NCBI RefSeq assembly: GCF_003970865.1
Contig: NZ_RXLZ01000005.1
Coordinates: 1-64,000 of the forward strand
Direction: 5' to 3'
Origin: Stenotrophomonas maltophilia
Lineage (GTDB): Bacteria; Pseudomonadota; Gammaproteobacteria; Xanthomonadales; Xanthomonadaceae
Length of the DNA stretch: 64,000 nt
Shown here: piece by piece, positions 50,214-59,117 of the stretch
Layout: each line of letters begins with the position of its first letter
Numbering within the stretch: position 1 is the stretch's first letter
Notes under the pieces: model-generated
What the model was told of the DNA's origin: nothing
The model's database searches: none
The model's input: only the letters and a program-made list of their open reading frames with translations
Position numbers and translations under genes: made by a program

Positions 50214-51968
50214 CTACTTCACCCCGTGCATCATCCGCTTCAGCAGCGGCGCGGCGATGAAGGCGGCCAGCGCGCAGCCCAGGCCGATCCACATCAGCAG
50301 CCAGAACAGGTGCGCGTAGGCGCCGGCAGCAGCCACCAGGTCCAGCGATTCGCCTTCCGGCACCTCGATCGCGGCCAGCTTGCCGAACAGCGCGGCCAGC
50401 GTTTCCGAGAATGCGGTGGCCAGGAACCAGGTGCCCATCATCAGGCTCATCACCCGCGGCACGGCCAGCTGGGTCACCGCCGACAGGCCGACCGGCGACA
50501 GGCACATCTCGCCGCTGGCCAGCAGGAAGTAGGCCAGCACCAGCCACCACACGCTGGCCATCTCGCCGGTGGCGCCGACCTGCTGAGCAGCCAGCGCCAG
50601 CGGCACGAACGACAGCGCGCCGATCACCAGGCCCCAGGCCGATTTGACCGGTTTGCCCGGCTCCCAGCCGCGGCGGTCCATCCACGTCCACAGTGCGGCG
50701 AAGGCCGGTGCCAGCAGTACCAGGAACAGGCCGCCGAGGTAGGTCAGCGAGCCGGCGGTCTGCGGAATCACCAGGCAGTCGCGCACCAGCAGCACCAGCA
50801 TCAGCACGACGATGGCGGCGAAGAATGTGCGCGGCGCGGCCGAACCCGGGCGCCGTTCGGACAGCCGCGCGCTGACCACGAAGCCCAGCGGTGCCAGCAG
50901 CAGCGAGATGATCGACCACGGCAGCGGGGTACCGCCGGTGATCACCAGCGAGGGCACGATGTCCTTGGTCAGCAGGCGGTCGGTGAAGGTCACCCACGAG
51001 CCGTAGGACTGCTCGTACATGGTGAAGAACACCAGCGCCATGAAGATCAGCACCATCAGCGCGATCATCTGCTGGCGCTGCACCGGCGTGCACTTGCTGC
51101 CGGTGAACCAGGCAAACCAGACCAGCACGCCACCCAGCACCACCAGCATCAGCATCAGCGCCAGGCTGATTTCACCGCCCAGCGCGAACGCGCCGTTGCC
51201 GGCCGCCCACATCAGCCACGCCACCGGCAGCACAGCGAGCACCGCGCACAGATAGATGAGCCATTCGCGCGGCAGGCCCAGCACCTTCTGCTTCAACGCC
51301 GCCGGTTGCGGCGGTTCGGCGTGGCCCTGCAGGTACTTCTGGCCCCACAGGAACATCGCCAGGCCGGCCAGCATGCCGATGCCGGCTGCACCGAAACCGT
51401 ACTTCCAGCCGTAGGCCTCGCCGAGGAAGCCGCACACCAGCGAAGAGAACAGGGCACCGAGGTTGATGCCGGCGTAGAACAGCGAGAAGCCAGAATCGCG
51501 TCGCGGGTCATCCTTGGCGTACAGCTTGCCGACGATGGTGGAGATGTTCGGCTTGAGGAAGCCGACGCCCATGATGATCAACGCCAGCGACAGGTAGGTC
51601 ACCGCCAGCGCCGAGGTGTCGCGCACCACTTCGCCGTTCACCCGGTACGCCGCGTGGCCCTCGAAGGCCATGCCGAGGTGGCCGAGCACCAGCAGGATGC
51701 CGCCGAACAGCACCGCCCGGCGCATGCCCAGCCAGCGGTCGGCCAGCATGCCGCCGAACACCGGGATGCAGTACACCAGGCCACCGTAGGCACCGAGCAG
51801 GTCCAGGCCGGCCTTGTCGCCGAACAGGTGGTACTTGGTCAGGTACAGCAGCAGCAGCGCCTTCATGCCGTAGAAGGAGAAGCGCTCCCACATTTCGGTG
51901 AAGAAGCAGACGTAGACGCCCTTGGGGTGGCCCAGGAAGTCATCGGAAGCGATAGCGGTGGAATTCAT
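50214..51968 (-). CDS. POT-family proton-dependent oligopeptide transporter (DtpT-like)
   Basis: 584 aa, about 14 helices. POT signature FFTEMWERFSFYGMKALLLLYL (the ExxERFxYYG motif) at the N-terminus and IFMALVFFTMYEQSYGSWVTF in the middle. Imports di- and tripeptides with protons. Convergent with the S9 peptidase gene (56 bp). A peptidase and peptide importer side by side. Confidence 0.92.
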   Translation of the reverse strand: MNSTAIASDDFLGHPKGVYVCFFTEMWERFSFYGMKALLLLYLTKYHLFGDKAGLDLLGAYGGLVYCIPVFGGMLADRWLGMRRAVLFGGILLVLGHLGMAFEGHAAYRVNGEVVRDTSALAVTYLSLALIIMGVGFLKPNISTIVGKLYAKDDPRRDSGFSLFYAGINLGALFSSLVCGFLGEAYGWKYGFGAAGIGMLAGLAMFLWGQKYLQGHAEPPQPAALKQKVLGLPREWLIYLCAVLAVLPVAWLMWAAGNGAFALGGEISLALMLMLVVLGGVLVWFAWFTGSKCTPVQRQQMIALMVLIFMALVFFTMYEQSYGSWVTFTDRLLTKDIVPSLVITGGTPLPWSIISLLLAPLGFVVSARLSERRPGSAAPRTFFAAIVVLMLVLLVRDCLVIPQTAGSLTYLGGLFLVLLAPAFAALWTWMDRRGWEPGKPVKSAWGLVIGALSFVPLALAAQQVGATGEMASVWWLVLAYFLLASGEMCLSPVGLSAVTQLAVPRVMSLMMGTWFLATAFSETLAALFGKLAAIEVPEGESLDLVAAAGAYAHLFWLLMWIGLGCALAAFIAAPLLKRMMHGVK

Positions 51969-52004
51969 CGCGGAATTATAGGCCTGTGGCCCGATCCGCT
52001 TTCA

Positions 52005-52027
52005 GTAGATCCACGCCATGCGTGGAT
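52005..52027 (+). repeat. SMAG (GTAG) repeat, monomer
   Basis: GTAGATCCACGCCATGCGTGGAT, stem ATCCACGC/GCGTGGAT, between the POT gene start and the acyltransferase stop. Confidence 0.8.
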
Positions 52028-52047
52028 TGCCGGACCGGCCTGGGCGA

Positions 52048-53196
52048 TCACAGGTATCGCAACCACGGCAGATCGCGCCTTCGCGCCTTGAACCGCGCGA
52101 AGGCCCGCGTCGGCGGGTACAGCACCACCGCCAGCGCACAGGCCACCAGCAGCAGGCCGGCCACCGAATCCAGTGCGTACAGGTCACCGTGCGTCGGCCC
52201 CCAGATCGCCAGCGCGGCCAGGTACAGCCCCTTCAGTACAAACAGGTGCAGCAGGTAGAAGAACATCGGCGCGGCGCCGATATCGGCCAGCGGGCGCAGC
52301 GCACGCGCCAAGGGCGGCCATTCGTACAGGCGCAGCAGCAACAGTCCCACGCCCAGGGTCAGCAGCAGGAACTGCAATGATGGCGGGTACTTTGTGATGT
52401 TGAGGATGCTCAGCCATGTGCGCAGCGCGCTGGTCTGGTACTGCCACGGTGCATCCCCATACTGGTTGGCGAACCGCAGCAGCGCGAACAGGGCCAGCGC
52501 ACCGACGCCTGCCCACAGCAGCCAGTGCTGGCGCTGCGCCGGGTCGCGCTCGCGGGCGAACCACGGTCCCAACAGATAACCGAGGGCGATCACCCCGATC
52601 CATGGCAGCACCGGGTAGGAGGTGCGCAGGCGCAGCGCGCCGGCCTCGATCCAGTCGCGCTGGTGCAGCACTTTCCACAGCACCGCCAGCAGGCCATTGC
52701 CTTGCAGCCGTACGCTGTCGAACAGGTTGTGCCCGGCCACCACCGCGACTGCCAGCACCAGCAGGGCCGGGCGCGGCAGCCACAGCAGGCCAGCCAGCGC
52801 GATCATGCTCAGCCCGATGGCCCAGATCACCTGCAGGTACAGCGTGTCCGGCGGCAGCTGGAAGGTCCAGGCGAAATTCACCAGGGTCAGTTCCAGCACG
52901 ACCAGGAACAGGCCTCGCTTGAGCAGAAAGGCGGCTGTGGCCCGGCGCGGATCCGCCTGACGCTGGCCGTACAGCGAGGCCGACAGGCCGGTCAACAGGA
53001 CGAACACGGGTGCGCACAGGTGAGCCAGCAGACGGCAGGCGAACAGCGCAGGGGAGACCGTCGTCGCGTCCATCGGGTCGCTCACCTGATGCTGCAGGAA
53101 AAAGGTCTCGCGCACGTGGTCCAGCAACATCAACAGCATCACGGTGCCGCGCAGCTGGTCGATGGAGGCCAGGCGAGGGGAGGGGGAAGGGGGCAT
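52048..53196 (-). CDS. Membrane acyltransferase, heparan-alpha-glucosaminide N-acetyltransferase-like (DUF1624)
   Basis: 382 aa from MPPSPSPRLASIDQLRG; an ATG at 53235 would add 13 residues but falls in the AT-rich promoter. About ten helices. RLASIDQLRGTVMLLMLLDHVRE has the family pattern with the conserved catalytic His region. Presumably moves acetyl groups across the inner membrane onto an envelope sugar. Divergent from the OPT transporter gene. Confidence 0.78.
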   Translation of the reverse strand: MPPSPSPRLASIDQLRGTVMLLMLLDHVRETFFLQHQVSDPMDATTVSPALFACRLLAHLCAPVFVLLTGLSASLYGQRQADPRRATAAFLLKRGLFLVVLELTLVNFAWTFQLPPDTLYLQVIWAIGLSMIALAGLLWLPRPALLVLAVAVVAGHNLFDSVRLQGNGLLAVLWKVLHQRDWIEAGALRLRTSYPVLPWIGVIALGYLLGPWFARERDPAQRQHWLLWAGVGALALFALLRFANQYGDAPWQYQTSALRTWLSILNITKYPPSLQFLLLTLGVGLLLLRLYEWPPLARALRPLADIGAAPMFFYLLHLFVLKGLYLAALAIWGPTHGDLYALDSVAGLLLVACALAVVLYPPTRAFARFKARRRDLPWLRYL

Positions 53197-53216
53197 GCGA
53201 TGCAGTAACAACAAGG

Positions 53217-53242
53217 TATCATTAAGATATAACATATCATTT
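53217..53242. promoter_or_regulatory. AT-rich direct repeats in the divergent promoter region
   Basis: TATCATT occurs at 53217 and 53235, 18 bp apart, inside a 35-bp AT-rich island between the acyltransferase and OPT genes. Could be a promoter -35/-10 region or a regulator site; no regulator recognised nearby. Confidence 0.35.
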
Positions 53243-53396
53243 ACGACATGCCCAGCCGGACTTTGCCGGGTCGGTCGATTGCCGGTCCACGTACTGGCCC
53301 ATTGCGCTGCAGCACACGCCCCCATCCTTTGGCACGCTGGACTTGATCTGCCCTGAACGCTAGCGTGGCAGGGATTTTTTGCCAGCAGGGGCTTCC

Positions 53397-55361
53397 ATGA
53401 ACCACGACGCTGCGCCCAAGCAGCTCACCTTCCGCGCAGTGGCCCTGGCCATCGTGCTGGCGGTGGTGCTGTCGGCCGCAAACGCCTACCTCGGTCTGTT
53501 CGCAGGCCTGACCATCGCCACCGCCATTCCCGCCGCGGTGATTTCCATGGGCGTGCTGCGCCTGCTGGGCGGTGGCTCCATCCTTGAAAACAACATCGTG
53601 CAGACCGGCGCCTCGGCCGGTTCGTCCATCGCCGCCGGTGTGATCTTCACCATCCCTGCGCTGGTGATCATGGGTTACTGGCCGGACTTCAAGTACTGGT
53701 GGGTGCTGGGCATCGCCGGCCTCGGTGGGCTGCTGGGCGTGCTGTTCTCGGTGCCGCTGCGCCGTTCGATGATCGTCGAAGACCCGCTTCCGTTCCCGGA
53801 AGGCAAGGCTGCGGCCGAAGTGCTCAAGGCCGGTGAGAACCCGGGCCCGGGCTTGAAGATCCTCGGCCTTTCGGCGGTGATCGGTGCCTTCGTCAAGCTG
53901 GCCGCGGAAAGCGGCATGCGCCTGATTCCCGATGCCTGGGCCACCTCGGCCTACATCGGCAGCTCCAAGGTCACCGCCTTCATCGGCACCAACCTGTCGC
54001 CGGCACTGCTGGGCGTGGGCTACATCGTCGGCCTCAATGTCGGCATCGTGGTGGTGTCCGGCTCGATCCTGACCTGGCACATCGCCATTCCGATCTACCA
54101 GGCGTTCTTCATGAACACCGATCCGGCACTGGCCGCGTCGGTTGCTGCAGCTTCTTCCACCGAAGCCGCGTTCGCCATCTGGGGCGCGAAGATGCGTTAC
54201 CTGGGCGTCGGCGCAATGCTGATCGGCGGCATCTGGACCCTGATCTCGCTGCGCAAGTCGCTGCTCAACGGCGTCAAGAGCGGCTTTGCCGCCGCCCGCA
54301 AGAGCGGTGGCCCGGTGCTGGCGCACACCGAGCGCGACCTGCCGATGAAGTGGATGCTGGTGGCCCTGGTGGTCTTCGTGCTGCCGCTGCTGGCCCTGTA
54401 CCAGGCCATCGTCGGCCAGTGGCACGTGTCGATCCCGATGACCATCATCATGATCGTCGCCGGCTTCCTGTTCGTGTCGGTCTCGGCCTACCTGGCCGGC
54501 CTGATCGGTTCGTCCAACAACCCGGTCTCGGGCATCACCATCTCCACCATCCTGTTCGCCTCGGCCGTGCTGGTCGTGCTGCTGGGCGCCGACGGCCTCA
54601 AGCCGGTCGGTGCCGGCGGTGCGCCGCTGGGTGCGGTGGCCGCGATCATGATCGGTGCGGTGGTGTGCTGCGCCGCAGCGGTCGGCGGTGACAACCTGCA
54701 GGACCTCAAGGCCGGTTACATCGTCGGTGCCACCCCGTGGAAGCAGCAGCTGATGCTGGGCATCGGTGCGTTCTCGTGCGCGCTGATCATGGCCCCGGTG
54801 CTGAACCTGCTGGCCACCGCCTACGGTATCGGCGTGAAGTCCGAGCTGCACCCGAACGCACTGGCCGCGCCGCAGGCCAACCTGATGGCCTCGGTGGCCA
54901 AGGGCCTGTTCGGCGGTGAACTGCCGTGGACCTTCATCGGCATCGGTGCCGTGGTCGGTGCCGCCATCATCGCGTTCGACAGCTGGCTGAAGTCGCGCAA
55001 CGCCCGCTTCCGCGTGCCGGTGCTGGCCGCCGCCATCGGTATCTACCTGCCGCTGGAGCTGATGGTGCCGATCTTCCTCGGTGGCCTGATCGCCTACCTG
55101 GTCGAGCGCTTCCACAAGGTGCGTGCCGATGACGAAGAAGGCCGCGACCGCGTGCACAAGCCGGGCGTGCTGTTTGCTGCCGGCCTGATCACCGGTGAGG
55201 CACTGATGGGCATCGCCATCGCGATTCCGATCGTGGTCAGCAGCCGCGCCGATGTGCTGGCCGTGCCGTTCCACCTGCCGGCCGCGCAGTGGATCGGCCT
55301 GGCCGTGCTGTTCCTGGTTGGCTGGCTGATCTACCGCACGGGCAAGTACACCAAGGCGTAA
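53397..55361 (+). CDS. OPT-family oligopeptide transporter
   Basis: 654 aa from MNHDAAPKQLTFRAV, after CAGGGG. About 14-16 helices; typical OPT blocks: SAANAYLGLFAGLTIATAIPAAV, NNIVQTGASAGSSIAAGVIF, LPFPEGKAAAEVLKAGE, VGGDNLQDLKAGYIVGATPWKQQ. Imports oligopeptides or metal-chelate complexes. Followed by a terminator and then an S9 peptidase gene on the same strand. Confidence 0.92.
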   Translation: MNHDAAPKQLTFRAVALAIVLAVVLSAANAYLGLFAGLTIATAIPAAVISMGVLRLLGGGSILENNIVQTGASAGSSIAAGVIFTIPALVIMGYWPDFKYWWVLGIAGLGGLLGVLFSVPLRRSMIVEDPLPFPEGKAAAEVLKAGENPGPGLKILGLSAVIGAFVKLAAESGMRLIPDAWATSAYIGSSKVTAFIGTNLSPALLGVGYIVGLNVGIVVVSGSILTWHIAIPIYQAFFMNTDPALAASVAAASSTEAAFAIWGAKMRYLGVGAMLIGGIWTLISLRKSLLNGVKSGFAAARKSGGPVLAHTERDLPMKWMLVALVVFVLPLLALYQAIVGQWHVSIPMTIIMIVAGFLFVSVSAYLAGLIGSSNNPVSGITISTILFASAVLVVLLGADGLKPVGAGGAPLGAVAAIMIGAVVCCAAAVGGDNLQDLKAGYIVGATPWKQQLMLGIGAFSCALIMAPVLNLLATAYGIGVKSELHPNALAAPQANLMASVAKGLFGGELPWTFIGIGAVVGAAIIAFDSWLKSRNARFRVPVLAAAIGIYLPLELMVPIFLGGLIAYLVERFHKVRADDEEGRDRVHKPGVLFAAGLITGEALMGIAIAIPIVVSSRADVLAVPFHLPAAQWIGLAVLFLVGWLIYRTGKYTKA

Positions 55362-55390
55362 GGGGGGGGCTCTGCCCCTGGGTTCAATGG

Positions 55391-55463
55391 GTAGTGCCGG
55401 CCGCTGGCCGGCAATCCCGGAATCCCGTGATACCCCTGGTTGCCGGCCAGCGGCCGGCAGAAC
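55391..55463. repeat. Inverted SMAG dimer (second head diverged)
   Basis: GTAGTGCCGGCCGCTGGCC at 55391; the inverse copy ends CCGGCAGAAC instead of CACTAC. Immediately followed by the OPT terminator. Confidence 0.8.
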
Positions 55464-55465
55464 CA

Positions 55466-55495
55466 CAAACCCCGCTTCGGCGGGGTTTGCATTTT
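55466..55495 (+). terminator. Terminator of the OPT gene
   Basis: CAAACCCCGC-TTCG-GCGGGGTTTG, 10-bp stem with UUCG-type loop, then CATTTT. Confidence 0.8.
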
Positions 55496-55597
55496 CTGGC
55501 GGGGCCCCGCGCGCCACCGGCAGCCATGACCGATGGCCTTGGCAGCCCCGGCCGCACGGGCCTACCATCGGTTTTTTGCCGTCCTGCGGAGACCCCG

Positions 55598-57676
55598 ATG
55601 AAACTGCGTCATGCCCTGCTGCCACTGAGCCTGCTGGCTGCCCTGCCCAGCGTTGCCGCTGCCCGTGGCCTGGAAGTCCGCGACATGGTGGCCATGGACC
55701 GCGTCTCCGCACCGGTACTGACCGCGGACGGCGGCACCGTGGTGTTCGCCAAGCGCAGTGTGGACGCCAACCTCAAGGCCTCCACCGCGCTGTTCGCACG
55801 CAACCTGCGCACCCGCGATGCGGCGCCGCCGAAGCAGATCACCCCGGCCGGCTGGAACGTCAATTCCGCTTCGCTGTCGGCCGATGGCCAGACCGTGTAC
55901 TTCCTCAGTGCCAAGAACGGCAGCCAGCAGCTGTACGCGCAGCCGATCAGCGGCGGTGCTCCGCGCCAGCTGACCGACTTCCCGGTCGACGTGGACAGCT
56001 ACCACGTGTCGCCGCAGGACGACCGCGTGCTGTTCAGCGCCGGCGTGTTCCAGGCCTGTGCCTCGGACCTGGCCTGCACCGAAAAGAAGCTCAAGGACGT
56101 GGCCGGCGCCAAGGCCAGCGGCAAGGTCTTCGATTCGCTGTTCGTGCGTCACTGGGATACCTGGAACGACGGCCGCCGCAACACCCTGTTCGTCGCTCCG
56201 CTGCCGGCAGCCAAGGCCGGCGCGGTCAAGGGCGCCTCGGCGCTGAGCGCGACCATCGATGGCGATGCACCGTCCAAGCCGTTCGGTGGCAATGACGATT
56301 TCGCGTGGTCGCCGGATGGCGCCAGCGTGGTGGCCAGCATCCGCGTGGCCGGCAAGCAGGAGCCGTGGTCGACCAACTTCGACCTGTACCGCTTCGACGC
56401 TGCGGGCAAGCAGGCGCCGGTCAACCTGACCGCCTCCAACCCGGCCTGGGATGCCGGCCCGGTGTTCAGTGCCGACGGCAAGACCCTGTTCTACCGTGCG
56501 ATGAAGCGCCCGGGCTTCGAAGCCGATCGCTTCGGCCTGATGGCGATGGACCTCGCCAGCGGCAAGACCCGCGAGATTGCCCCGCAGTGGGATCGCTCGG
56601 CTGGCGGCATCACCCTGTCCGCCGACGGCGCCAGCATCTACACCACCGCCGATGACCTCGGCGAACATCCGCTGTTCCAGATCGACGTGGCCAGCGGCAA
56701 GGCCACCAAGCTGATCGGCGACGGCAGCGTGACCTCGGTGGATGTGGCCGGCACCAGCGTGGCGATCACCCGCAACAGCCTGAAGAGCAACGACCAGGTG
56801 CTGGTCGGCCTGCTGCCGGCCGCGGGCGAAGCCATCGGCGAACTGCGCGCGCTGACCCCGGCCGCCGGTGACGTGCTGAAGGACGTCAGTTTCGGCGACT
56901 ACGAGCAGTTCGAATTCAAGGGTTGGAACAACGACACCGTGCATGGCTATGTGGTCAAGCCGCACAACTACCAGGAAGGCAAGTCCTACCCGGTCGCGTT
57001 CCTGATCCACGGTGGCCCGCAGGGCAGCTTCGGCAATGGCTGGAGCTACCGCTGGAATCCGCAGACCTACGCGGGCCAGGGCTACGCCGTGGTGATGATC
57101 GACTTCCACGGTTCCACCGGCTACGGCCAGGCCTTCACCGATGCGATCAGCCAGCACTGGGGCGACCGCCCGCTGGAAGACCTGCAGAAGGGCTGGGACG
57201 CGGCGCTGAAGAAGTATTCCTTCCTCAACGGTGACAAGGCCTGTGCGCTGGGCGCCAGCTACGGCGGCTTCATGGTCAACTGGATCGCCGGCAACTGGAA
57301 CAGCCCGTTCAAGTGCCTGGTCAACCACGATGGCGTGTTCGACCAGCGCATGATGGGCTACGCCACCGAAGAACTGTGGTTCACCGAGTGGGAGCAGGGC
57401 GGTACGCCGTACCAGAAGGCCGCGAACTACGAGAAGTTCAACCCGGTCAACCACGTGGCGGACTGGAAGAAGCCGATCCTGGTCATCCACGGCCAGCAGG
57501 ACTTCCGCATTCCGGTCGAGCAGGGCCTGGCCGCGTTCACCGCTGCCCAGCGCCAGGGCATCGAATCGAAGTTCCTGTACTTCCCGGATGAAAACCACTG
57601 GGTGCTGAAGCCGAACAACAGCATCCTGTGGCATGACACCGTCAATGCCTGGCTGAAGCAGCACATCGGCAACTGA
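55598..57676 (+). CDS. Secreted S9C-type dipeptidyl/acylaminoacyl peptidase (DPP5-like)
   Basis: 692 aa from MKLRHALLPLSLLAALPS, with GCGGAG upstream; longer starts run through the SMAG dimer and terminator. Signal peptide to about residue 22. Seven-bladed propeller with DPP repeats (SADGQTVYFLSAK, WSPDGASVVAS, SADGASIYTT), then alpha/beta-hydrolase with Ser554 (GASYGGF), Asp635 (GQQDFRIP) and His667 (DENHWV). Very like DPP5 enzymes. Periplasmic release of dipeptides. Confidence 0.93.
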   Translation: MKLRHALLPLSLLAALPSVAAARGLEVRDMVAMDRVSAPVLTADGGTVVFAKRSVDANLKASTALFARNLRTRDAAPPKQITPAGWNVNSASLSADGQTVYFLSAKNGSQQLYAQPISGGAPRQLTDFPVDVDSYHVSPQDDRVLFSAGVFQACASDLACTEKKLKDVAGAKASGKVFDSLFVRHWDTWNDGRRNTLFVAPLPAAKAGAVKGASALSATIDGDAPSKPFGGNDDFAWSPDGASVVASIRVAGKQEPWSTNFDLYRFDAAGKQAPVNLTASNPAWDAGPVFSADGKTLFYRAMKRPGFEADRFGLMAMDLASGKTREIAPQWDRSAGGITLSADGASIYTTADDLGEHPLFQIDVASGKATKLIGDGSVTSVDVAGTSVAITRNSLKSNDQVLVGLLPAAGEAIGELRALTPAAGDVLKDVSFGDYEQFEFKGWNNDTVHGYVVKPHNYQEGKSYPVAFLIHGGPQGSFGNGWSYRWNPQTYAGQGYAVVMIDFHGSTGYGQAFTDAISQHWGDRPLEDLQKGWDAALKKYSFLNGDKACALGASYGGFMVNWIAGNWNSPFKCLVNHDGVFDQRMMGYATEELWFTEWEQGGTPYQKAANYEKFNPVNHVADWKKPILVIHGQQDFRIPVEQGLAAFTAAQRQGIESKFLYFPDENHWVLKPNNSILWHDTVNAWLKQHIGN

Positions 57677-57683
57677 TGACTGC

Positions 57684-57714
57684 AGCGCCGCCCTTCGGGG
57701 CGGCGCTTTTGTTT
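57684..57714 (+). terminator. Rho-independent terminator of the DPP5-like gene
   Basis: AGCGCCGCCC-TTCG-GGGCGGCGCT followed by TTTGTTT; 10-bp stem with UUCG loop. Confidence 0.92.
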
Positions 57715-57731
57715 CGCCATCTGCTTTACCG

Positions 57732-57804
57732 GTGGGTGCCGACCGTTGGTCGGCACACCTTCATGATCCGCCGCCAACAGCAGCCGGCCAGCGGCCGGCA
57801 CTAC
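57732..57804. repeat. Mixed inverted SMAG dimer
   Basis: GTGGGTGCCGACCGTTGGTCGGCAC at 57732 (GTGG head, stem GTGCCGACC/GGTCGGCAC) paired with a standard inverse copy ending in CTAC at 57804. The two members differ in stem sequence. Confidence 0.7.
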
Positions 57805-57817
57805 CCAGAGCATCTGC

Positions 57818-59047
57818 ATGATCCAGAACGACATCGTCGTCTTCGGTTTGATCGCCGCCACCCTGGGCGCCGTGTTCTGGACCGCCTCGCGCGAGCAGGG
57901 CCTGTGGAAGCGCTTCTACACCTTCGTGCCAGCGCTGCTGCTGTGCTACCTGATTCCCGGCATCTACAACACCGTCGGCCTGATCGATGGCCAGAACACC
58001 AAGCTCTACAACCCGATCGCACGCGACATCCTGCTGCCGGCAGCGCTGATCCTGCTGACCCTGGCGGTGGACATCAAGGGCATCCTGCGGCTGGGCCCGA
58101 AGCTGGTGCTGATGTACCTGGGTGCCTCGGCCAGCATCATGCTCGGTGCGGTGGTGGCGTTCCTGGTGATGCGCGCGCTGCATCCGGAAACCGTGGCCGG
58201 TGACACCTGGGCCGGCATGGCCGCGTTGGCGGGCAGCTGGATCGGCGGCGGTGCCAACATGCTGGCGATGCGCGAAGTATTCGACGTCAACGCCACCACG
58301 TTCGGCCAGTTCGCGGTGGTCGATGTCGGCGTGGGTTATGTATGGATGGCGGCACTGATCTTCCTGGCCGGGCGCGCAGCGAAGATCGATGCACGCAGCG
58401 GCGCTGACACTTCGGCCATCGATGAACTGAAGGAGCGCATCGCGCGCTTCCAGGCCGAGCACGAGCGCATTCCCAGCCTCACCGACCTGATGCTGATCGT
58501 GGCGGTGGCCTTCGGCGGCGTGGGCCTGTCGCACGCGATCGGTGCGCCGCTGGCGGCATGGTTCAAGGCCAATGTCAGCTGGGCCTCGCAGTTCAGCCTG
58601 GACGCGCCGTTCGTGTGGGTAGTGGTGTTGTCGACCACGCTGGGCCTAAGCCTGAGCTTCACCCGTGCACGCACGCTGGAAGGCGCGGGCGCCTCGCGGC
58701 TGGGCTCGCTGCTGCTGTACTTCCTGATTGCCTGCATCGGCATGCAGATGGATCTGCTGGCGCTGCTGGACCGCCCGTGGCTGTTCCTGCTCGGCCTGAT
58801 CTGGATTGCCGTGCACATCGTGCTGTTGTGGTGCCTGGGCAAGCTGCTGAAGGTGCCGTTCTTCTATTTCGCGATCGGTTCGCAGTCGAACATCGGCGGC
58901 CCGGCCTCGGCGCCGGTGGTGGCGGCCGCGTTCCATCCGGCGTTGGCGCCGGTGGGCGTGCTGCTGGGTACGATGGGCTATGCCACCGGCACCTACCTGG
59001 CCTACATCGTTGGCATCACCCTGCGCGCGTTGGCCGGGCAGGGGTGA
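57818..59047 (+). CDS. DUF819-family membrane protein
   Basis: 409 aa, about ten helices in two halves, the second half starting with LTDLMLIVAVAFGGVGLSHAIG. Conserved Gly-rich blocks in MAALAGSWIGGGANMLAMRE and GSQSNIGGPASAPVVAAAFHP, the latter typical of DUF819 and of carriers of the inverted-repeat type. Function unknown; likely a permease. Lies after the DPP5-like gene behind its terminator. Confidence 0.88.
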   Translation: MIQNDIVVFGLIAATLGAVFWTASREQGLWKRFYTFVPALLLCYLIPGIYNTVGLIDGQNTKLYNPIARDILLPAALILLTLAVDIKGILRLGPKLVLMYLGASASIMLGAVVAFLVMRALHPETVAGDTWAGMAALAGSWIGGGANMLAMREVFDVNATTFGQFAVVDVGVGYVWMAALIFLAGRAAKIDARSGADTSAIDELKERIARFQAEHERIPSLTDLMLIVAVAFGGVGLSHAIGAPLAAWFKANVSWASQFSLDAPFVWVVVLSTTLGLSLSFTRARTLEGAGASRLGSLLLYFLIACIGMQMDLLALLDRPWLFLLGLIWIAVHIVLLWCLGKLLKVPFFYFAIGSQSNIGGPASAPVVAAAFHPALAPVGVLLGTMGYATGTYLAYIVGITLRALAGQG

Positions 59048-59051
59048 TGGG

Positions 59052-59112
59052 GTAGTGCCGGCCGCTGGCCGGCAACCACGACAATCGTTTGCCGGCCAGC
59101 GGCCGGCACTAC
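59052..59112. repeat. Inverted SMAG dimer
   Basis: GTAGTGCCGGCCGCTGGCC at 59052 and exact inverse ending in CTAC at 59112. Fills the gap between the convergent DUF819 and HExxH genes. Confidence 0.88.
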
Positions 59113-59117
59113 CGGCT

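Noticed and set aside
50226-52091. 621-codon + strand frame opposite the POT transporter
   Set aside because: Composition (His/Gln/Arg-rich) typical of antisense to a membrane protein; no motif.
53241-55712. 823-codon open frame on the - strand opposite the OPT gene
   Set aside because: His/Gln/Gly/Arg-rich shadow of a clear 654-aa transporter. It runs through a SMAG dimer and a terminator and has no recognisable domain.
55562-57664. 700-codon open frame on the - strand opposite the DPP5-like peptidase
   Set aside because: Antisense shadow; the + strand frame has signal peptide, propeller repeats and a full catalytic triad.
22136-59112. Repeated palindromic units taken as a CRISPR array
   Set aside because: Copies are kilobases apart, intergenic, in both orientations and GTAG-headed: SMAG repeats, not a spacer array. 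No cas genes.
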